Origin: Sphingobacteriales bacterium | GTDB taxonomy: Bacteria > Bacteroidota > Bacteroidia > AKYH767-A > OLB10 | Reading direction: 5' to 3' | Assembly (NCBI GenBank): GCA_021299095.1 | Contig: JAJTFW010000010.1 | Location: 38,126-102,125 of the forward strand | DNA length: 64,000 nt | Shown: positions 20,201 through 28,009 of the stretch, piece by piece | Numbering within the stretch: the first letter of the stretch is position 1 | Layout: every line of letters starts with the position of its first letter | The notes under the pieces: generated by a model | Seen by the model: the letters and a program-made list of their open reading frames with translations, nothing else | The model's database searches: none | Told to the model about the DNA's origin: nothing | Translations under genes and position numbers: made by a program

Positions 20201-20620
20201 CGTATTCCCGAGGACTATGTGTCCAACATTGCTGAACGGCTTGCATTGTACCGCGAACTGGACGAAAGCGAAACTGAGGAGCAGCTGGCCAAATTTGAAT
20301 CCCGCCTGCGGGACCGTTTCGGACCCGTCCCATCACAGGTCGACGAACTGATGAGCACTATCCGATTACGCTGGACAGCACGGAAACTTGGATTCGAGAA
20401 AATCGTGTTGAAGAATAGGTCACTGAGGGCTTATTTCATTCCCAACCAGGACTCAGCCTATTTCCAAAGCCAACTTTTCAGCGGCATCCTGAAGTTTGTG
20501 CAGCAGCATGCGCGGTCTTGCAAAATGAAAGAAGACAAGGGCAAACTCAGCCTGACACTGACTCCGGTCAGCAGCATCGCTGAGGCAGAACGTCAGCTTG
20601 CACTCATGCTAGGCTCCTAA
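17261..20620 (+). CDS. mfd: transcription-repair coupling factor Mfd
   Basis: Removes RNA polymerase stalled at DNA lesions and recruits the UvrAB excision machinery. The 1119-residue protein shows an N-terminal UvrB-like region (about 1-330) and a CarD-like RNA polymerase interaction domain (about 443-500, with ITHIDHGVGRFGG). A superfamily-2 translocase follows, with Walker A GDVGFGKTE at about 594, DEEQKFG, TATPIPRTL and the RGRVGRS motif VI. It ends in a C-terminal TRCF domain. The start is a GTG. No repair genes are adjacent. Confidence 0.96.
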   Translation: MDLNQLLDTFAAHPSLRQLEQALRSRNEHRIHIDGLSGSSGAVCCAALIRNMPHPALFIFGDREEAAYFQNDLENLLGSQKALLFPASYKKPYQLDQHDKGMILQRAEVLSRINRTRDRFIIIATAESIHERVVTGSTLERNTLDLRTDSVLDTAFMLEFLQENAFEQTDFVYEPGQFAIRGGIVDIYSFANDLPYRIELAGNRIHSMRTFDPSTQLSEQMMGTITIIPNIQTGLIREAHQSFLDFIPSDTIIYIRDYRYCIDSIRSSLNTAREKFGDEIKAGVDQNVYPIKDLFDQTETIEDKLNAHCIVELGTKGVSDAGRKLTFNAKPQPHFNKNFNLLLEDLYANQDKKITNVLFAESARQSERLYSILEDMPRPENRKGSSLLFHTMNTALHQGFIDEDLRIACYTDHQIFDRYHRFKLKKNYSKSEAITLKEIQSLKPGDFITHIDHGVGRFGGLETLDVNGRKQEAIRLVYKDNDILYISIHSLHRITRFAGKEGSVPSLNKLGSTAWTNLKQKTKKKVKDIAKDLIDLYAKRRAQRGHAFAKDSYLQTELEASFMYEDTPDQVKSTRDVKRDMEKDYPMDRLICGDVGFGKTEIAVRAAYKAAADGKQVAILVPTTILALQHFRTFSERLKEFPCRIDYLNRFKSAAKQQETLKALAEGKIDIIIGTHRILSKDIRFKDLGLMIIDEEQKFGVASKEKLKSLRVNVDTLTLTATPIPRTLQFSLMGARDLSIINTPPPNRFPVTTELHVFNDALIRDAILYEISRGGQVFFVHNRVQDIHEIEALIGRLCPGVRTGVGHGQMDGDKLEDVLVRFIEGEIDVLIATTIIESGLDISNANTIIINNAHYFGLSDLHQMRGRVGRSNRKAFCYLLSPPLTVLTPEARQRLKAIEEHADLGSGFQVAMRDLDIRGAGNLLGGEQSGFISEVGFEMYHKILDEAIRELKESDYKDLFEQEETTEYVRDCQIDTDMEMRIPEDYVSNIAERLALYRELDESETEEQLAKFESRLRDRFGPVPSQVDELMSTIRLRWTARKLGFEKIVLKNRSLRAYFIPNQDSAYFQSQLFSGILKFVQQHARSCKMKEDKGKLSLTLTPVSSIAEAERQLALMLGS

Positions 20621-20748
20621 GCCCATACCGGTCATGTTTCCGGGTATTGTCATCGAAGCAGAAGGGCTGACCCAGTCATATAATCTATTCGCCAAAAAAG
20701 TCATGCCTTCAATAGCATCTCGAAAGAACTTGCTTAAAAATTAAAGCC

Positions 20749-20844
20749 ATGAAAACAATCTCCATCGCCATTGTTTGCCTCGGCATCATCTGCGTGTTCT
20801 GGCAGCAGTTCCTTGAAGTGAAATCCCGGAAATCCGGATCCTGA
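20749..20844 (+). CDS. 31-residue single-helix microprotein
   Basis: An ATG-to-TGA reading frame of 31 residues: a hydrophobic helix (ISIAIVCLGIICVFW) and a basic tail ending KSRKSGS. It shares the SIAIVC segment, length, helix position and basic tail with the microprotein at 21494-21592 on the other side of the SET-domain gene. That similarity is the main reason to call it. No clear TAnnTTTG element lies just upstream. The function is unknown. Confidence 0.5.
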   Translation: MKTISIAIVCLGIICVFWQQFLEVKSRKSGS

Positions 20845-20875
20845 GCAGGCATAAGGGTAACTGGATGCGGGGAGC

Positions 20876-20883
20876 TATCTTTG
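20876..20883 (+). promoter_or_regulatory. -7 promoter element for the SET-domain gene
   Basis: TATCTTTG is a full match to TAnnTTTG. It lies eight bases before the ATG at 20892 and downstream of the alternative ATG at 20865, which it therefore rules against. Confidence 0.6.
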
Positions 20884-20891
20884 CGCCCCCT

Positions 20892-21410
20892 ATGAGCAGC
20901 TTCCCTTTCGCAAAAACCCCCGACAAAGACTGGTCCGATAGCGTTCGGATTAAACGCAGCCAACTCCCCAAAGCAGGAAAAGGTCTCTTTGCAAAGCGTG
21001 AATTCAAACGCGGTGATATCGTGTGCGAATACGAAGGGGAAATTGTACCCTGGTCCGAATGCGAACGGCGCTCCGATGAAGGACACGAAGGTTATGTCGT
21101 TTTCATAACGAAAAACCGCTGTGTTGATGCATTTTTCACACCTTGGGCTCCGGGTCGATTTGCCAATGACGCCCGTGGCATTGGCCGGGTAAGTGGCTTG
21201 CGTAACAACGCGCATTATGAAATCCAGACCCGCAAAGGAGAAAAACGGGTCTTCATCGTCGCCACAAGGACCATTGAGCCTAGTCAAGAAATATTCGTGC
21301 ATTATGGTGACGACTACTGGCGCTACCTTTCCAATACCCGTGAGTTGTTTTTGAAACTAGAGCGGGAGAAAAGACAGAAAAGAACCGCTAAGAAAGCTCG
21401 GCGCAACTAA
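20892..21410 (+). CDS. SET-domain protein (putative protein lysine methyltransferase)
   Basis: A 172-residue protein that is almost entirely a SET domain, the fold that transfers methyl groups from S-adenosylmethionine to lysine side chains. Visible motifs are GKGLFAKREFKRGDIVCEYEGE (the GxG strand), RFANDARG in the place of the RFxNH motif, NNAHYEI, and the C-terminal EIFVHYGDDYW (the catalytic-tyrosine region). No pre- or post-SET cysteine clusters are present. The tail is strongly basic (EKRQKRTAKKARRN), possibly for nucleic-acid or ribosome contact. Small SET proteins occur in scattered bacteria; the substrate is unknown. It lies between two related microproteins. Confidence 0.82.
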   Translation: MSSFPFAKTPDKDWSDSVRIKRSQLPKAGKGLFAKREFKRGDIVCEYEGEIVPWSECERRSDEGHEGYVVFITKNRCVDAFFTPWAPGRFANDARGIGRVSGLRNNAHYEIQTRKGEKRVFIVATRTIEPSQEIFVHYGDDYWRYLSNTRELFLKLEREKRQKRTAKKARRN

Positions 21411-21493
21411 CGGTCACCTGTTGAAATCCGTGATGGAGATTTAATTATCACATAACACGGGCACGCGAACTTTGCATCAAAGAAAATCGCGTT

Positions 21494-21592
21494 ATGTTCA
21501 ACCTGTCCATTGCCATTGTGTGCGTCACCCTCTCCCTTGTATTACTCAGCCAAATCAGCGACTCCCTATCGGCCAGACGCCGGAACCGCTGA
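21494..21592 (+). CDS. 32-residue single-helix microprotein
   Basis: ATG-to-TGA frame of 32 residues: a hydrophobic helix (LSIAIVCVTLSLVLLS) and an arginine-rich tail (SARRRNR). It resembles the 31-residue microprotein at 20749. A weak -7-like GAACTTTG sits at 21467-21474 and an intrinsic terminator follows at 21624, so the frame may form its own short transcription unit. No function can be assigned. Confidence 0.5.
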   Translation: MFNLSIAIVCVTLSLVLLSQISDSLSARRRNR

Positions 21593-21623
21593 ACCGAATC
21601 CGATCGAACCATTTTTAGAGCGT

Positions 21624-21650
21624 ATCCCCCGAAAGGGGGATTTCTTTTTT
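21624..21650 (+). terminator. intrinsic terminator upstream of the DUF4476 gene
   Basis: ATCCCCC-GAAA-GGGGGAT forms a perfect 7-bp stem with a GNRA-type tetraloop, followed by a T-rich run. Confidence 0.85.
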
Positions 21651-21662
21651 AATACACCCCGA

Positions 21663-21678
21663 TGGCACAATCCTTGGA
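21663..21678 (+). promoter_or_regulatory. near-consensus sigma-54-like -24/-12 sequence
   Basis: TGGCACAATCCTTGGA fits TGGCACRNNNNTTGCW at every defined base except one: the -12 GC dinucleotide reads GG. It lies between the upstream terminator and the Shine-Dalgarno site of the DUF4476 gene, where no TAnnTTTG element exists. Transcription would start near 21690. The mismatch is at an important position, so this remains a hypothesis. Confidence 0.35.
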
Positions 21679-21700
21679 ATTGCTCCGTGTAGAAACCAAT

Positions 21701-21707
21701 AGGAGGG
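21701..21707 (+). promoter_or_regulatory. strong Shine-Dalgarno site of the DUF4476 gene
   Basis: AGGAGGG lies about seven bases before the ATG at 21714. I see no comparable site before the other genes here, most of which have no recognisable Shine-Dalgarno sequence. Confidence 0.8.
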
Positions 21708-21713
21708 CAAACA

Positions 21714-22424
21714 ATGAAAAACTACATCTACACCTTCGCATTCAGCGTAATCTTCAGTACGATCGTTCACGCTGACCCCTACGCATCCCGGTTGAGGGTA
21801 CGCGACATCGACAACAGGCCCATTCGCGTACAAATAGACCGGGGCCCAATCATTACCGATCCCCGTAGCGCTGTCATTGAATACATCAGCCCTGGGCAAC
21901 ACCAGATTACCGTATGGATCAAAGGGAATTACAGAAATCCCCACGCATACAGGTTGGTGCACACCGGATCCATTCAGATTCCTGCCGGAAGTGATGTCAG
22001 AGCAATTCTTGGCCGCAACAACCGAGTGAGGATCCACGACATACAGCCATTCGTTTACCCCATGGCAGGGACTCCGTTCGCAAGCACGGTTTACACATAC
22101 CCTGTAAACGGACACTGTGGAACCTATGGACCCACCGGCATGGACGAAGACCGCTTCAGACATGTTTTGGCAGCCATGGATCATGCTGGATTTGAAAGCA
22201 CACGCCTGCAGGTGGCCCGGCAGGCTATTCAGTCCTCCGGAATCATCCGAACAGCCCAAATCCGGGAGATATTGATCCGATTGGACTTCGAAAGCAGCAG
22301 GCTCAACCTCGCCCGAATGGCTTACCCATATGCGGCGGACCAGGACAATTACTACAGCCTTTTCGACCTGTTCCAGTTTGATTCCAGTATTCGCGAATTG
22401 AGCCACATGATGACCGGATCTTAA
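21714..22424 (+). CDS. secreted DUF4476-domain protein
   Basis: A 236-residue exported protein. The signal peptide ends at VHADP, followed by an N-terminal strand-rich region (about 20-105, PEGA-like: SPGQHQITVWIKG). A C-terminal DUF4476-type helical domain follows at about 145-233, with repeated F-(E/D)-S-(T/S)-R-L units (FESTRLQVAR, FESSRLNLAR) and NYYSLFDLFQFDSSIREL. It lies between two intrinsic terminators and has a strong Shine-Dalgarno and a sigma-54-like upstream sequence, so it is probably expressed as an independent unit. The domain's function is not known. Confidence 0.85.
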   Translation: MKNYIYTFAFSVIFSTIVHADPYASRLRVRDIDNRPIRVQIDRGPIITDPRSAVIEYISPGQHQITVWIKGNYRNPHAYRLVHTGSIQIPAGSDVRAILGRNNRVRIHDIQPFVYPMAGTPFASTVYTYPVNGHCGTYGPTGMDEDRFRHVLAAMDHAGFESTRLQVARQAIQSSGIIRTAQIREILIRLDFESSRLNLARMAYPYAADQDNYYSLFDLFQFDSSIRELSHMMTGS

Positions 22425-22453
22425 CAGCACTTCATCATCCATGCACTTAACCT

Positions 22454-22479
22454 AACCGGCCCCGTAAGGCCGGTTTTTT
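22454..22479 (+). terminator. intrinsic terminator downstream of the DUF4476 gene
   Basis: AACCGGCC and GGCCGGTT form an 8-bp perfect stem with a 6-base loop, followed by a T-run. Confidence 0.85.
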
Positions 22480-22587
22480 CATGTACTGATGGTACCAAAA
22501 GGTCAGCAGATTGTCCTTTTGCGCCGATGTCCTGAAACCATTTGATTTTTCACGCACATAGGAAGCCGAAAACCAGCTCAAAACTCC

Positions 22588-22595
22588 TATTTTTG
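22588..22595 (+). promoter_or_regulatory. -7 promoter element for korAB
   Basis: TATTTTTG matches TAnnTTTG fully and leaves a leader of about 30 bases before the korA ATG at 22630. Confidence 0.6.
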
Positions 22596-22629
22596 CACCT
22601 TCGAAAAGTGACCCATTCCTTTATTTATC

Positions 22630-24471
22630 ATGGCTGAACAACAACAGGTCCTCGAGCGCGTAATTATCAAGTTCGCAGGCGATTCAGGTGACGGTATGCA
22701 GCTTACCGGCACACAGTTTACGAATACCGCTGCCTTACTCGGAAACGACCTCAGTACTTTCCCCGACTTCCCGGCTGAAATCCGTGCCCCGCAAGGAACG
22801 ATTCCCGGCGTATCCGGCTATCAACTCCACTTTGGCTCTGTCAATATTTTCACTCCTGGTGATGCTTGTGATGTGTTGGTGGTGATGAATGCAGCAGCAT
22901 TGAAAGCCAACCTTCGCAACCTTCAAAAAGGCGGAACCATCATTGCCAATACCGATGGTTTTGACCCAAAAAACCTTAGGCTTGCCAATTACCCTGATGG
23001 TGTGAATCCGCTTCACGATGGTTCGCTCGAAGGTTTCCGTCTCATTACCATGGACGTGACCAAGATGACCCGAGCCGCACTCAGCGACAGTGGACTTGGT
23101 GTGAAGGAAATCGACCGCGCCAAAAACATGTTCGTTCTGGGCTTCCTGTATTGGATGTACAACCGCGACATGGCCCACACGGAAAAGTTCCTCGTAGAAA
23201 AATTCTCTAAGAAGCCCGAGATTTTAGAAGCCAACATGAAGGTTCTGAAGGCTGGCTACAATTTCGGCGAGACCAGTGAAACCGTTGGCGTCCGCTACCG
23301 GGTTCTTCCGGCTCCGATGCCGGCGGGTACCTACCGCAACATCATGGGAAATCAGGCTACGGCCATCGGACTGGTAGCGGCTTCCCAGAAATGTGGACTG
23401 GATCTTTTTCTCGGCTCCTACCCCATTACCCCTGCCTCTGATATTCTGCATGAATTATCGAAATACAAGAATTTCGGTGTTCACACCTACCAGGCTGAGG
23501 ACGAAATCGCCGCAATTTGTGCTGTAATCGGTGCCGCGTTCGGTGGAAAATTGGCCATAACCACTTCATCGGGACCCGGAATCGCCTTGAAGGGAGAAGC
23601 TATGGGCTTAGGTATTATGCTCGAACTCCCGATGGTTATCATCAACGTACAGCGGGGAGGTCCCTCGACCGGATTGCCTACCAAAACAGAACAAAGCGAT
23701 TTGTTTCAGGCCATGTATGGCCGCAATGGTGAGGCTCCCATGCCGGTTATTGCCGCTAAGTCACCTGCCGATTGCTTCGATACCATCTATGAAGCCTGCC
23801 GCATTGCGGTTGAGTTTATGACACCGGTGATGTTCCTCAGTGATGGATACATTGCCAATGGTTCTGAGCCCTGGCGCTTCCCTCAGTCGGGAGACCTGAC
23901 TGCGTTCAAAGGCAACTTCATCACCGAGAGCAACGGAGACAAATTCCTTCCCTACAAGCGTGATGAGAAGTTGTCGCGTCCATGGGCAATTCCCGGAACC
24001 AAGGGACTTGAACATCGTATCGGAGGACTTGAAAAACAACACGAAACAGGTAACATCAGCTACGATCCGGAAAACCATGAATTCATGGTTCGTATGCGGG
24101 AAGCCAAGGTTGCTAAAGTGGCCGATTATATTCCTACACAGACCATCGACAACGGAAATGAAAAGGGGAAACTTCTGGTTGTCGGCTGGGGATCAACCTA
24201 CGGTGCAATCAAAGCTGCAGTAAAAGAAGCCCGCGCCAAAGGACTGGATGTAAGCCATGCTCATCTACGCTACATCAACCCCTTCCCGAAAAACCTTGGC
24301 GAACTCTTGTACAACTTCGACAAAGTACTTGTGCCGGAAATGAACACAGGACAGTTGAATTCCATCCTGCGCGACAAATTCATGATTCCGTCCATCGGAC
24401 TGAATAAAATCAAAGGCCTTCCCTTCTCGACATCAGAAATCCTGGCGAAAATCGAAGAGCTGAGCAAATAA
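22630..24471 (+). CDS. korA: 2-oxoacid:ferredoxin oxidoreductase, fused gamma-alpha subunit
   Basis: Forms with KorB a CoA-dependent enzyme that oxidatively decarboxylates a 2-oxoacid, most likely 2-oxoglutarate, passing electrons to ferredoxin. The 613-residue protein joins a gamma domain (about 1-190, with the [11 protein letters not shown] signature) to an alpha domain with [13 protein letters not shown] and the conserved [18 protein letters not shown] and [10 protein letters not shown] segments. It starts 30 bases after a promoter element and lies 39 bases before korB. Substrate specificity (2-oxoglutarate rather than another oxoacid) is inferred from the fused architecture. Confidence 0.92.
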   Translation: MAEQQQVLERVIIKFAGDSGDGMQLTGTQFTNTAALLGNDLSTFPDFPAEIRAPQGTIPGVSGYQLHFGSVNIFTPGDACDVLVVMNAAALKANLRNLQKGGTIIANTDGFDPKNLRLANYPDGVNPLHDGSLEGFRLITMDVTKMTRAALSDSGLGVKEIDRAKNMFVLGFLYWMYNRDMAHTEKFLVEKFSKKPEILEANMKVLKAGYNFGETSETVGVRYRVLPAPMPAGTYRNIMGNQATAIGLVAASQKCGLDLFLGSYPITPASDILHELSKYKNFGVHTYQAEDEIAAICAVIGAAFGGKLAITTSSGPGIALKGEAMGLGIMLELPMVIINVQRGGPSTGLPTKTEQSDLFQAMYGRNGEAPMPVIAAKSPADCFDTIYEACRIAVEFMTPVMFLSDGYIANGSEPWRFPQSGDLTAFKGNFITESNGDKFLPYKRDEKLSRPWAIPGTKGLEHRIGGLEKQHETGNISYDPENHEFMVRMREAKVAKVADYIPTQTIDNGNEKGKLLVVGWGSTYGAIKAAVKEARAKGLDVSHAHLRYINPFPKNLGELLYNFDKVLVPEMNTGQLNSILRDKFMIPSIGLNKIKGLPFSTSEILAKIEELSK

Positions 24472-24510
24472 CACAACCATTCACAGTATCCCCAACAATA
24501 CCAGTAGATC

Positions 24511-25551
24511 ATGTCAGTTGCAACGAACTCATCAGAAGCCGCAGCCTACACCAGCAAAGACCTTGTCACCGACCAGGAAGTCAGATGGTGTCCGGGATGT
24601 GGCGATTACTCCATCCTGAAGCAGGTTCAGACCGTCGTTCCTGAACTGGGCATTCCCCGGGAGGATATTGTTTTTATTTCCGGTATCGGTTGCTCCTCGC
24701 GTTTCCCTTATTACATGGAAACTTTCGGGATGCACAGTATTCACGGCCGAGCAGCAGCCATTGTCAGTGGTTTGAAGAGTGTACGTCCGGAATTGAGTGT
24801 CTGGATGGTCAGCGGCGACGGGGACTCGCTCTCCATCGGCGGCAACCATTTCATCCATTTGCTACGCAGAAACTTCGATGTGAATCTGCTGTTGTTCAAC
24901 AATGAGATCTACGGCCTAACCAAGGGGCAGTACTCACCTACTTCAGAAGAAGGCAAGGTGACCAAATCAACCCCGATGGGATCAGTCGACCATCCTTTCA
25001 ATCCGATTGCACTGGCCTTGGGAGCGGATGGCACTTTCGTTGCACGGTCGATGGACCGCGATCCTGTTCACCTGAAAGAAATGCTGCGCCGTTCGAATGC
25101 CCACAAGGGTACATCGTTCCTTGAAATCTATCAGAACTGCAACGTATTTAATGACGGAGCATTTGAAGTATTCACGGAAAAATCGAGCAAGAAAGAAGAG
25201 ACCCTTTTCGTAGAACATGGCAAGCCATTGGTCTTCGGGCAGAACTCCGATAAGGGAGTCAAGCTTGACGGATTCAAACCGGTGGTTGTTGATTTGAATG
25301 ATGGACAAAACAGCGCGAATGACTTGTGGATCCACGATGAACGTGATCGTGTGAAGGCAGGAATTCTTTCACGCTTCTTCGATCGTGCTCAACCGGGGGC
25401 GACCCACTTCCCACGTCCGTTTGGCGTATTCTATGTTGAAGACCGGGCATGCTATGAGACCGGACTCAAAGCACAGATTGAGACGGCAAAAAGCAAAAAG
25501 GCCGACCTCGACGCACTTCTGAAGGGTCGTGAAACATGGGTTATCGGCTAA
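24511..25551 (+). CDS. korB: 2-oxoacid:ferredoxin oxidoreductase beta subunit
   Basis: The thiamine-diphosphate-binding partner of KorA, 346 residues. WCPGCGDYSIL and GIGCSSRFPYY carry cysteines expected to hold an iron-sulfur cluster. GDGDSLSIGGNHFIHLLRRN with FNNEIYGLTKGQYSPTS is the TPP/magnesium motif. This pair can replace or supplement the 2-oxoglutarate dehydrogenase complex, linking the TCA cycle to ferredoxin. A palindromic terminator follows. Confidence 0.93.
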   Translation: MSVATNSSEAAAYTSKDLVTDQEVRWCPGCGDYSILKQVQTVVPELGIPREDIVFISGIGCSSRFPYYMETFGMHSIHGRAAAIVSGLKSVRPELSVWMVSGDGDSLSIGGNHFIHLLRRNFDVNLLLFNNEIYGLTKGQYSPTSEEGKVTKSTPMGSVDHPFNPIALALGADGTFVARSMDRDPVHLKEMLRRSNAHKGTSFLEIYQNCNVFNDGAFEVFTEKSSKKEETLFVEHGKPLVFGQNSDKGVKLDGFKPVVVDLNDGQNSANDLWIHDERDRVKAGILSRFFDRAQPGATHFPRPFGVFYVEDRACYETGLKAQIETAKSKKADLDALLKGRETWVIG

Positions 25552-25570
25552 TTAGCTCAATACCTATAAC

Positions 25571-25600
25571 AAAAACAGGCGCCGATCGGCGCCTGTTTTT
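25571..25600. terminator. perfect palindromic bidirectional terminator between korB and nadE
   Basis: The 30-base segment is its own reverse complement: five A, a GC-rich core (CAGGCGCCGATCGGCGCCTG) and five T. It can terminate the convergent korB and nadE transcripts equally. Confidence 0.88.
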
Positions 25601-25616
25601 GTTTCGAATCAATAGA

Positions 25617-27266
25617 TCAGATTTTTTTTCGGGCAACCAATGGCATTCGTCGCCCACTGCCAAAGGCTTTGGAGGAAACACGCAAAATGGGAGCGAACTG
25701 ATGTCTTTTCCATTCATTCGAATCGACCATACGCACAATTCGACGAACGAGTTGTTCGTCAAAGCCCTGAAAAACCAAAGAACCAATGTTCCGCTTTTCA
25801 ATCAAATATGATTTCAAAATTCGATCAAGAACCTCGTAGTCGGGAAGAGAATCACTATCGAATTGCCCGGGCCTGAGCTCGGCTGAGGGTGCTTTATGAA
25901 TACTGTTTTCAGGTATTCGTATTTGCGCGCGATTGATGTGATCCGCGAGTGCATAGACCTCCGTTTTAAAACAATCACCTATGACCGACAGACCTCCGCA
26001 CATATCACCGTACAGCGTTCCATACCCAACAGCAAGTTCGCTCTTATTGGATGTGTTCAACAGAATATACCCGTGCTTGTTGCTGATGCCCATCAAGAGG
26101 AGCCCTCTGATGCGAGCCTGTATATTTTCTTCTGCAATACCGAAATCGGTTCCTATGAACGAAGGCTTGAGCGTTTCCAACAAAGAATCATACGCTGATT
26201 GAATGGACATGACCTCGTGTTTACAGCCCAGGTTGTGTACGAGATCAAGGGCGTCTTGCACGGAGTGGGGACTTGAAAATGCCGAAGGCATTAACACAGC
26301 ATGAACATTCTCGGCTCCCAAGGCATCTGCTGCCAAGGTCAATACGACTGCCGAGTCAATTCCACCAGAGAGACCTACCAGGGCCTTGCGGAATCCCATC
26401 TTCCGGAAATAACCACCAATACCCATCAATAAGGCCTGGTGGAGGGATTCGATATCCGGAGTGGTTGCATGCACATTGCCCTTGGCCGCACCAATGCCCT
26501 TCGGAGTTCCCGGCTGAAAATCTACACAGACCAGATCCTCTGCAAATGGACGAAGGCGGTGTACCAATTCACCCTGGGAATCATACACCAGTGAGGCGCC
26601 ATCAAAAAGTATATCGGATTGTGCACCTACGCAATTCACATACACCAGTGGCAGAGAGAAACTTTTGACATTCTTGCTTAGGATACGCATGCGCTCCTGT
26701 TCGTGACCGATCGCAAATGGTGAAGCTGCGATATTTATCATCAACTCAGGATCCTGGCGAATAAGCTCCTTCATCGGCCAGAATGTGTACAGGGGATCCT
26801 CCTCCATATTCCACAAATCCTCACAGATAGTCAGAGCAATTTTGATTCCTGCAACTGTGATGCACTCGAAAGAACGATTCGGCTCGAACCAGCGGTATTC
26901 ATCAAACACATCGTATGTTGGAAGCAGCGTTTTCGCTACTGTATGCGAAATGCTACCACTTTGCAACACCACGGCTGCATTGAAAAAATCCTTCCCGTTT
27001 CGGCCGGGATTGCGGACAGGACTACCGAGAATGACCGAAATACCTGCTGTTTCCTCAGCGATTCGCTTTAAGGCCTGCTCGCAAGAATCCACGAAACCTT
27101 CCTGTTCGATGAGATCGAGGGGTGGGTATCCACACAAACACAATTCAGGAAAGACAACCAAGTCTGCACCCAGACCTTTGGCCTCATGGCAGCGTTCGAT
27201 GATTATGCCCGCATTTCCGTCAATGTCCCCAATCAGGGGATCGAACTGTGCGAGTGCGATTCTCAT
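25617..27266 (-). CDS. nadE: glutamine-dependent NAD+ synthetase
   Basis: Makes NAD+ from deamido-NAD+, ATP and glutamine. The 549-residue two-domain enzyme has an N-terminal nitrilase-fold glutaminase with the catalytic triad E41 (FPELCL), K112 (AKTLLPTYDV) and C148 (LTICEDLW). A C-terminal synthetase domain has the PP-loop SGGIDS at about 300-305. The coding region ends just inside a bidirectional terminator. It lies close to the PorT-like and gldB genes; nadE-gldB proximity is also known in Flavobacterium. Confidence 0.95.
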   Translation of the reverse strand: MRIALAQFDPLIGDIDGNAGIIIERCHEAKGLGADLVVFPELCLCGYPPLDLIEQEGFVDSCEQALKRIAEETAGISVILGSPVRNPGRNGKDFFNAAVVLQSGSISHTVAKTLLPTYDVFDEYRWFEPNRSFECITVAGIKIALTICEDLWNMEEDPLYTFWPMKELIRQDPELMINIAASPFAIGHEQERMRILSKNVKSFSLPLVYVNCVGAQSDILFDGASLVYDSQGELVHRLRPFAEDLVCVDFQPGTPKGIGAAKGNVHATTPDIESLHQALLMGIGGYFRKMGFRKALVGLSGGIDSAVVLTLAADALGAENVHAVLMPSAFSSPHSVQDALDLVHNLGCKHEVMSIQSAYDSLLETLKPSFIGTDFGIAEENIQARIRGLLLMGISNKHGYILLNTSNKSELAVGYGTLYGDMCGGLSVIGDCFKTEVYALADHINRAQIRIPENSIHKAPSAELRPGQFDSDSLPDYEVLDRILKSYLIEKRNIGSLVFQGFDEQLVRRIVRMVDSNEWKRHQFAPILRVSSKAFGSGRRMPLVARKKI

Positions 27267-27327
27267 CTTCAGCGTTTAATCAGGTGTATCCCACGCAACT
27301 CATTGCAAGCTGTGGAATCAAACCAGT

Positions 27328-27987
27328 TCAAAACAACACACCTGCGTGAATACCGAGGTAATTGGATACTCCTTTAATCTTCGCATCCGAGGGCTGAACT
27401 TCTGAGAACTTCTTATCGAACACATTTAAAAATCCATTGTTGAATTCGAGACCGACAAAGGCGACAGTAGTTCCGCTGATCGTATACTCTATTCCCGAAC
27501 CGATAATCATGTTCATGTTGAAGGCATTCGCATAGTCCATGAAATCGTTGTCGCCATCGATTTCGTTTGAACTTTCAGCACGAATCAGGTAACCAGGCGA
27601 TACACCGAACTGACCATAAACGCGGATTTTTCCGAATGGATTCGTCAACATTTTCAACGTAAGGGGAATCTCTACGTATTGAAGCTTGATGTCAAACTCA
27701 TTGTTCACCCCGGCAGGCAATGTCACCTCGTCAGTGTACTTAAGATTACCTCCGCGGTATTGAATCTGCAAACCGGTAGCAAAAGAGTAATTCTCCTGAA
27801 ATCGGATTTCCGTCTGAATGCCATATCCAAAACCGATTCGGGATCCATCGCGGGTGATTTCCTTGGCATCGGGCTTGATCCAGGCCATACTTGGCAGAAC
27901 CTTTAGTCCGAAATGGAATTTCTGATCCTGGGCGCTACCTGAATGGAAGGCAAACAGGAAAACAAGTACTGGTGCGAGTAAGCGCAT
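27328..27987 (-). CDS. PorT-family outer-membrane beta-barrel protein
   Basis: A 219-residue exported barrel protein: signal peptide (LLAPVLVFLFAFHSGSAQ), then KFHFGLKVLPSMAWIKPDA and FGYGIQTEIRFQENYSFATGLQIQYRGG, typical of the PF13568-like barrels called PorT family in Bacteroidota. This family is broad and not all members take part in type IX secretion. I chose the ATG at 27987 immediately before the signal peptide. It diverges from gldB with only 22 bases between the two start codons, so the two promoters must overlap the opposing genes. Confidence 0.8.
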   Translation of the reverse strand: MRLLAPVLVFLFAFHSGSAQDQKFHFGLKVLPSMAWIKPDAKEITRDGSRIGFGYGIQTEIRFQENYSFATGLQIQYRGGNLKYTDEVTLPAGVNNEFDIKLQYVEIPLTLKMLTNPFGKIRVYGQFGVSPGYLIRAESSNEIDGDNDFMDYANAFNMNMIIGSGIEYTISGTTVAFVGLEFNNGFLNVFDKKFSEVQPSDAKIKGVSNYLGIHAGVLF

Positions 27988-27992
27988 ATCCT

Positions 27993-28000
27993 TATTTTTA
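27993..28000 (+). promoter_or_regulatory. -7-like element for gldB in a 22-base divergent gap
   Basis: TATTTTTA is one base from TAnnTTTG and nine bases before the gldB ATG. A minus-strand TATCATTG at 28008-28015, also one mismatch, could serve the PorT-like gene and overlaps the gldB start codon. Confidence 0.4.
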
Positions 28001-28009
28001 TACCCTACA

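Noticed and set aside
20634-20744. A 36-residue frame whose MFPGIV beginning recalls riboflavin synthase
   Set aside because: The similarity covers only the first residues, the frame is short, it has no further motif and no promoter. It is not called as a gene.
21615-22442. A 275-residue open frame on the minus strand opposite the DUF4476 gene
   Set aside because: The plus-strand frame has a signal peptide, a recognised domain and a Shine-Dalgarno; the antisense frame has no motif and spans both terminators.
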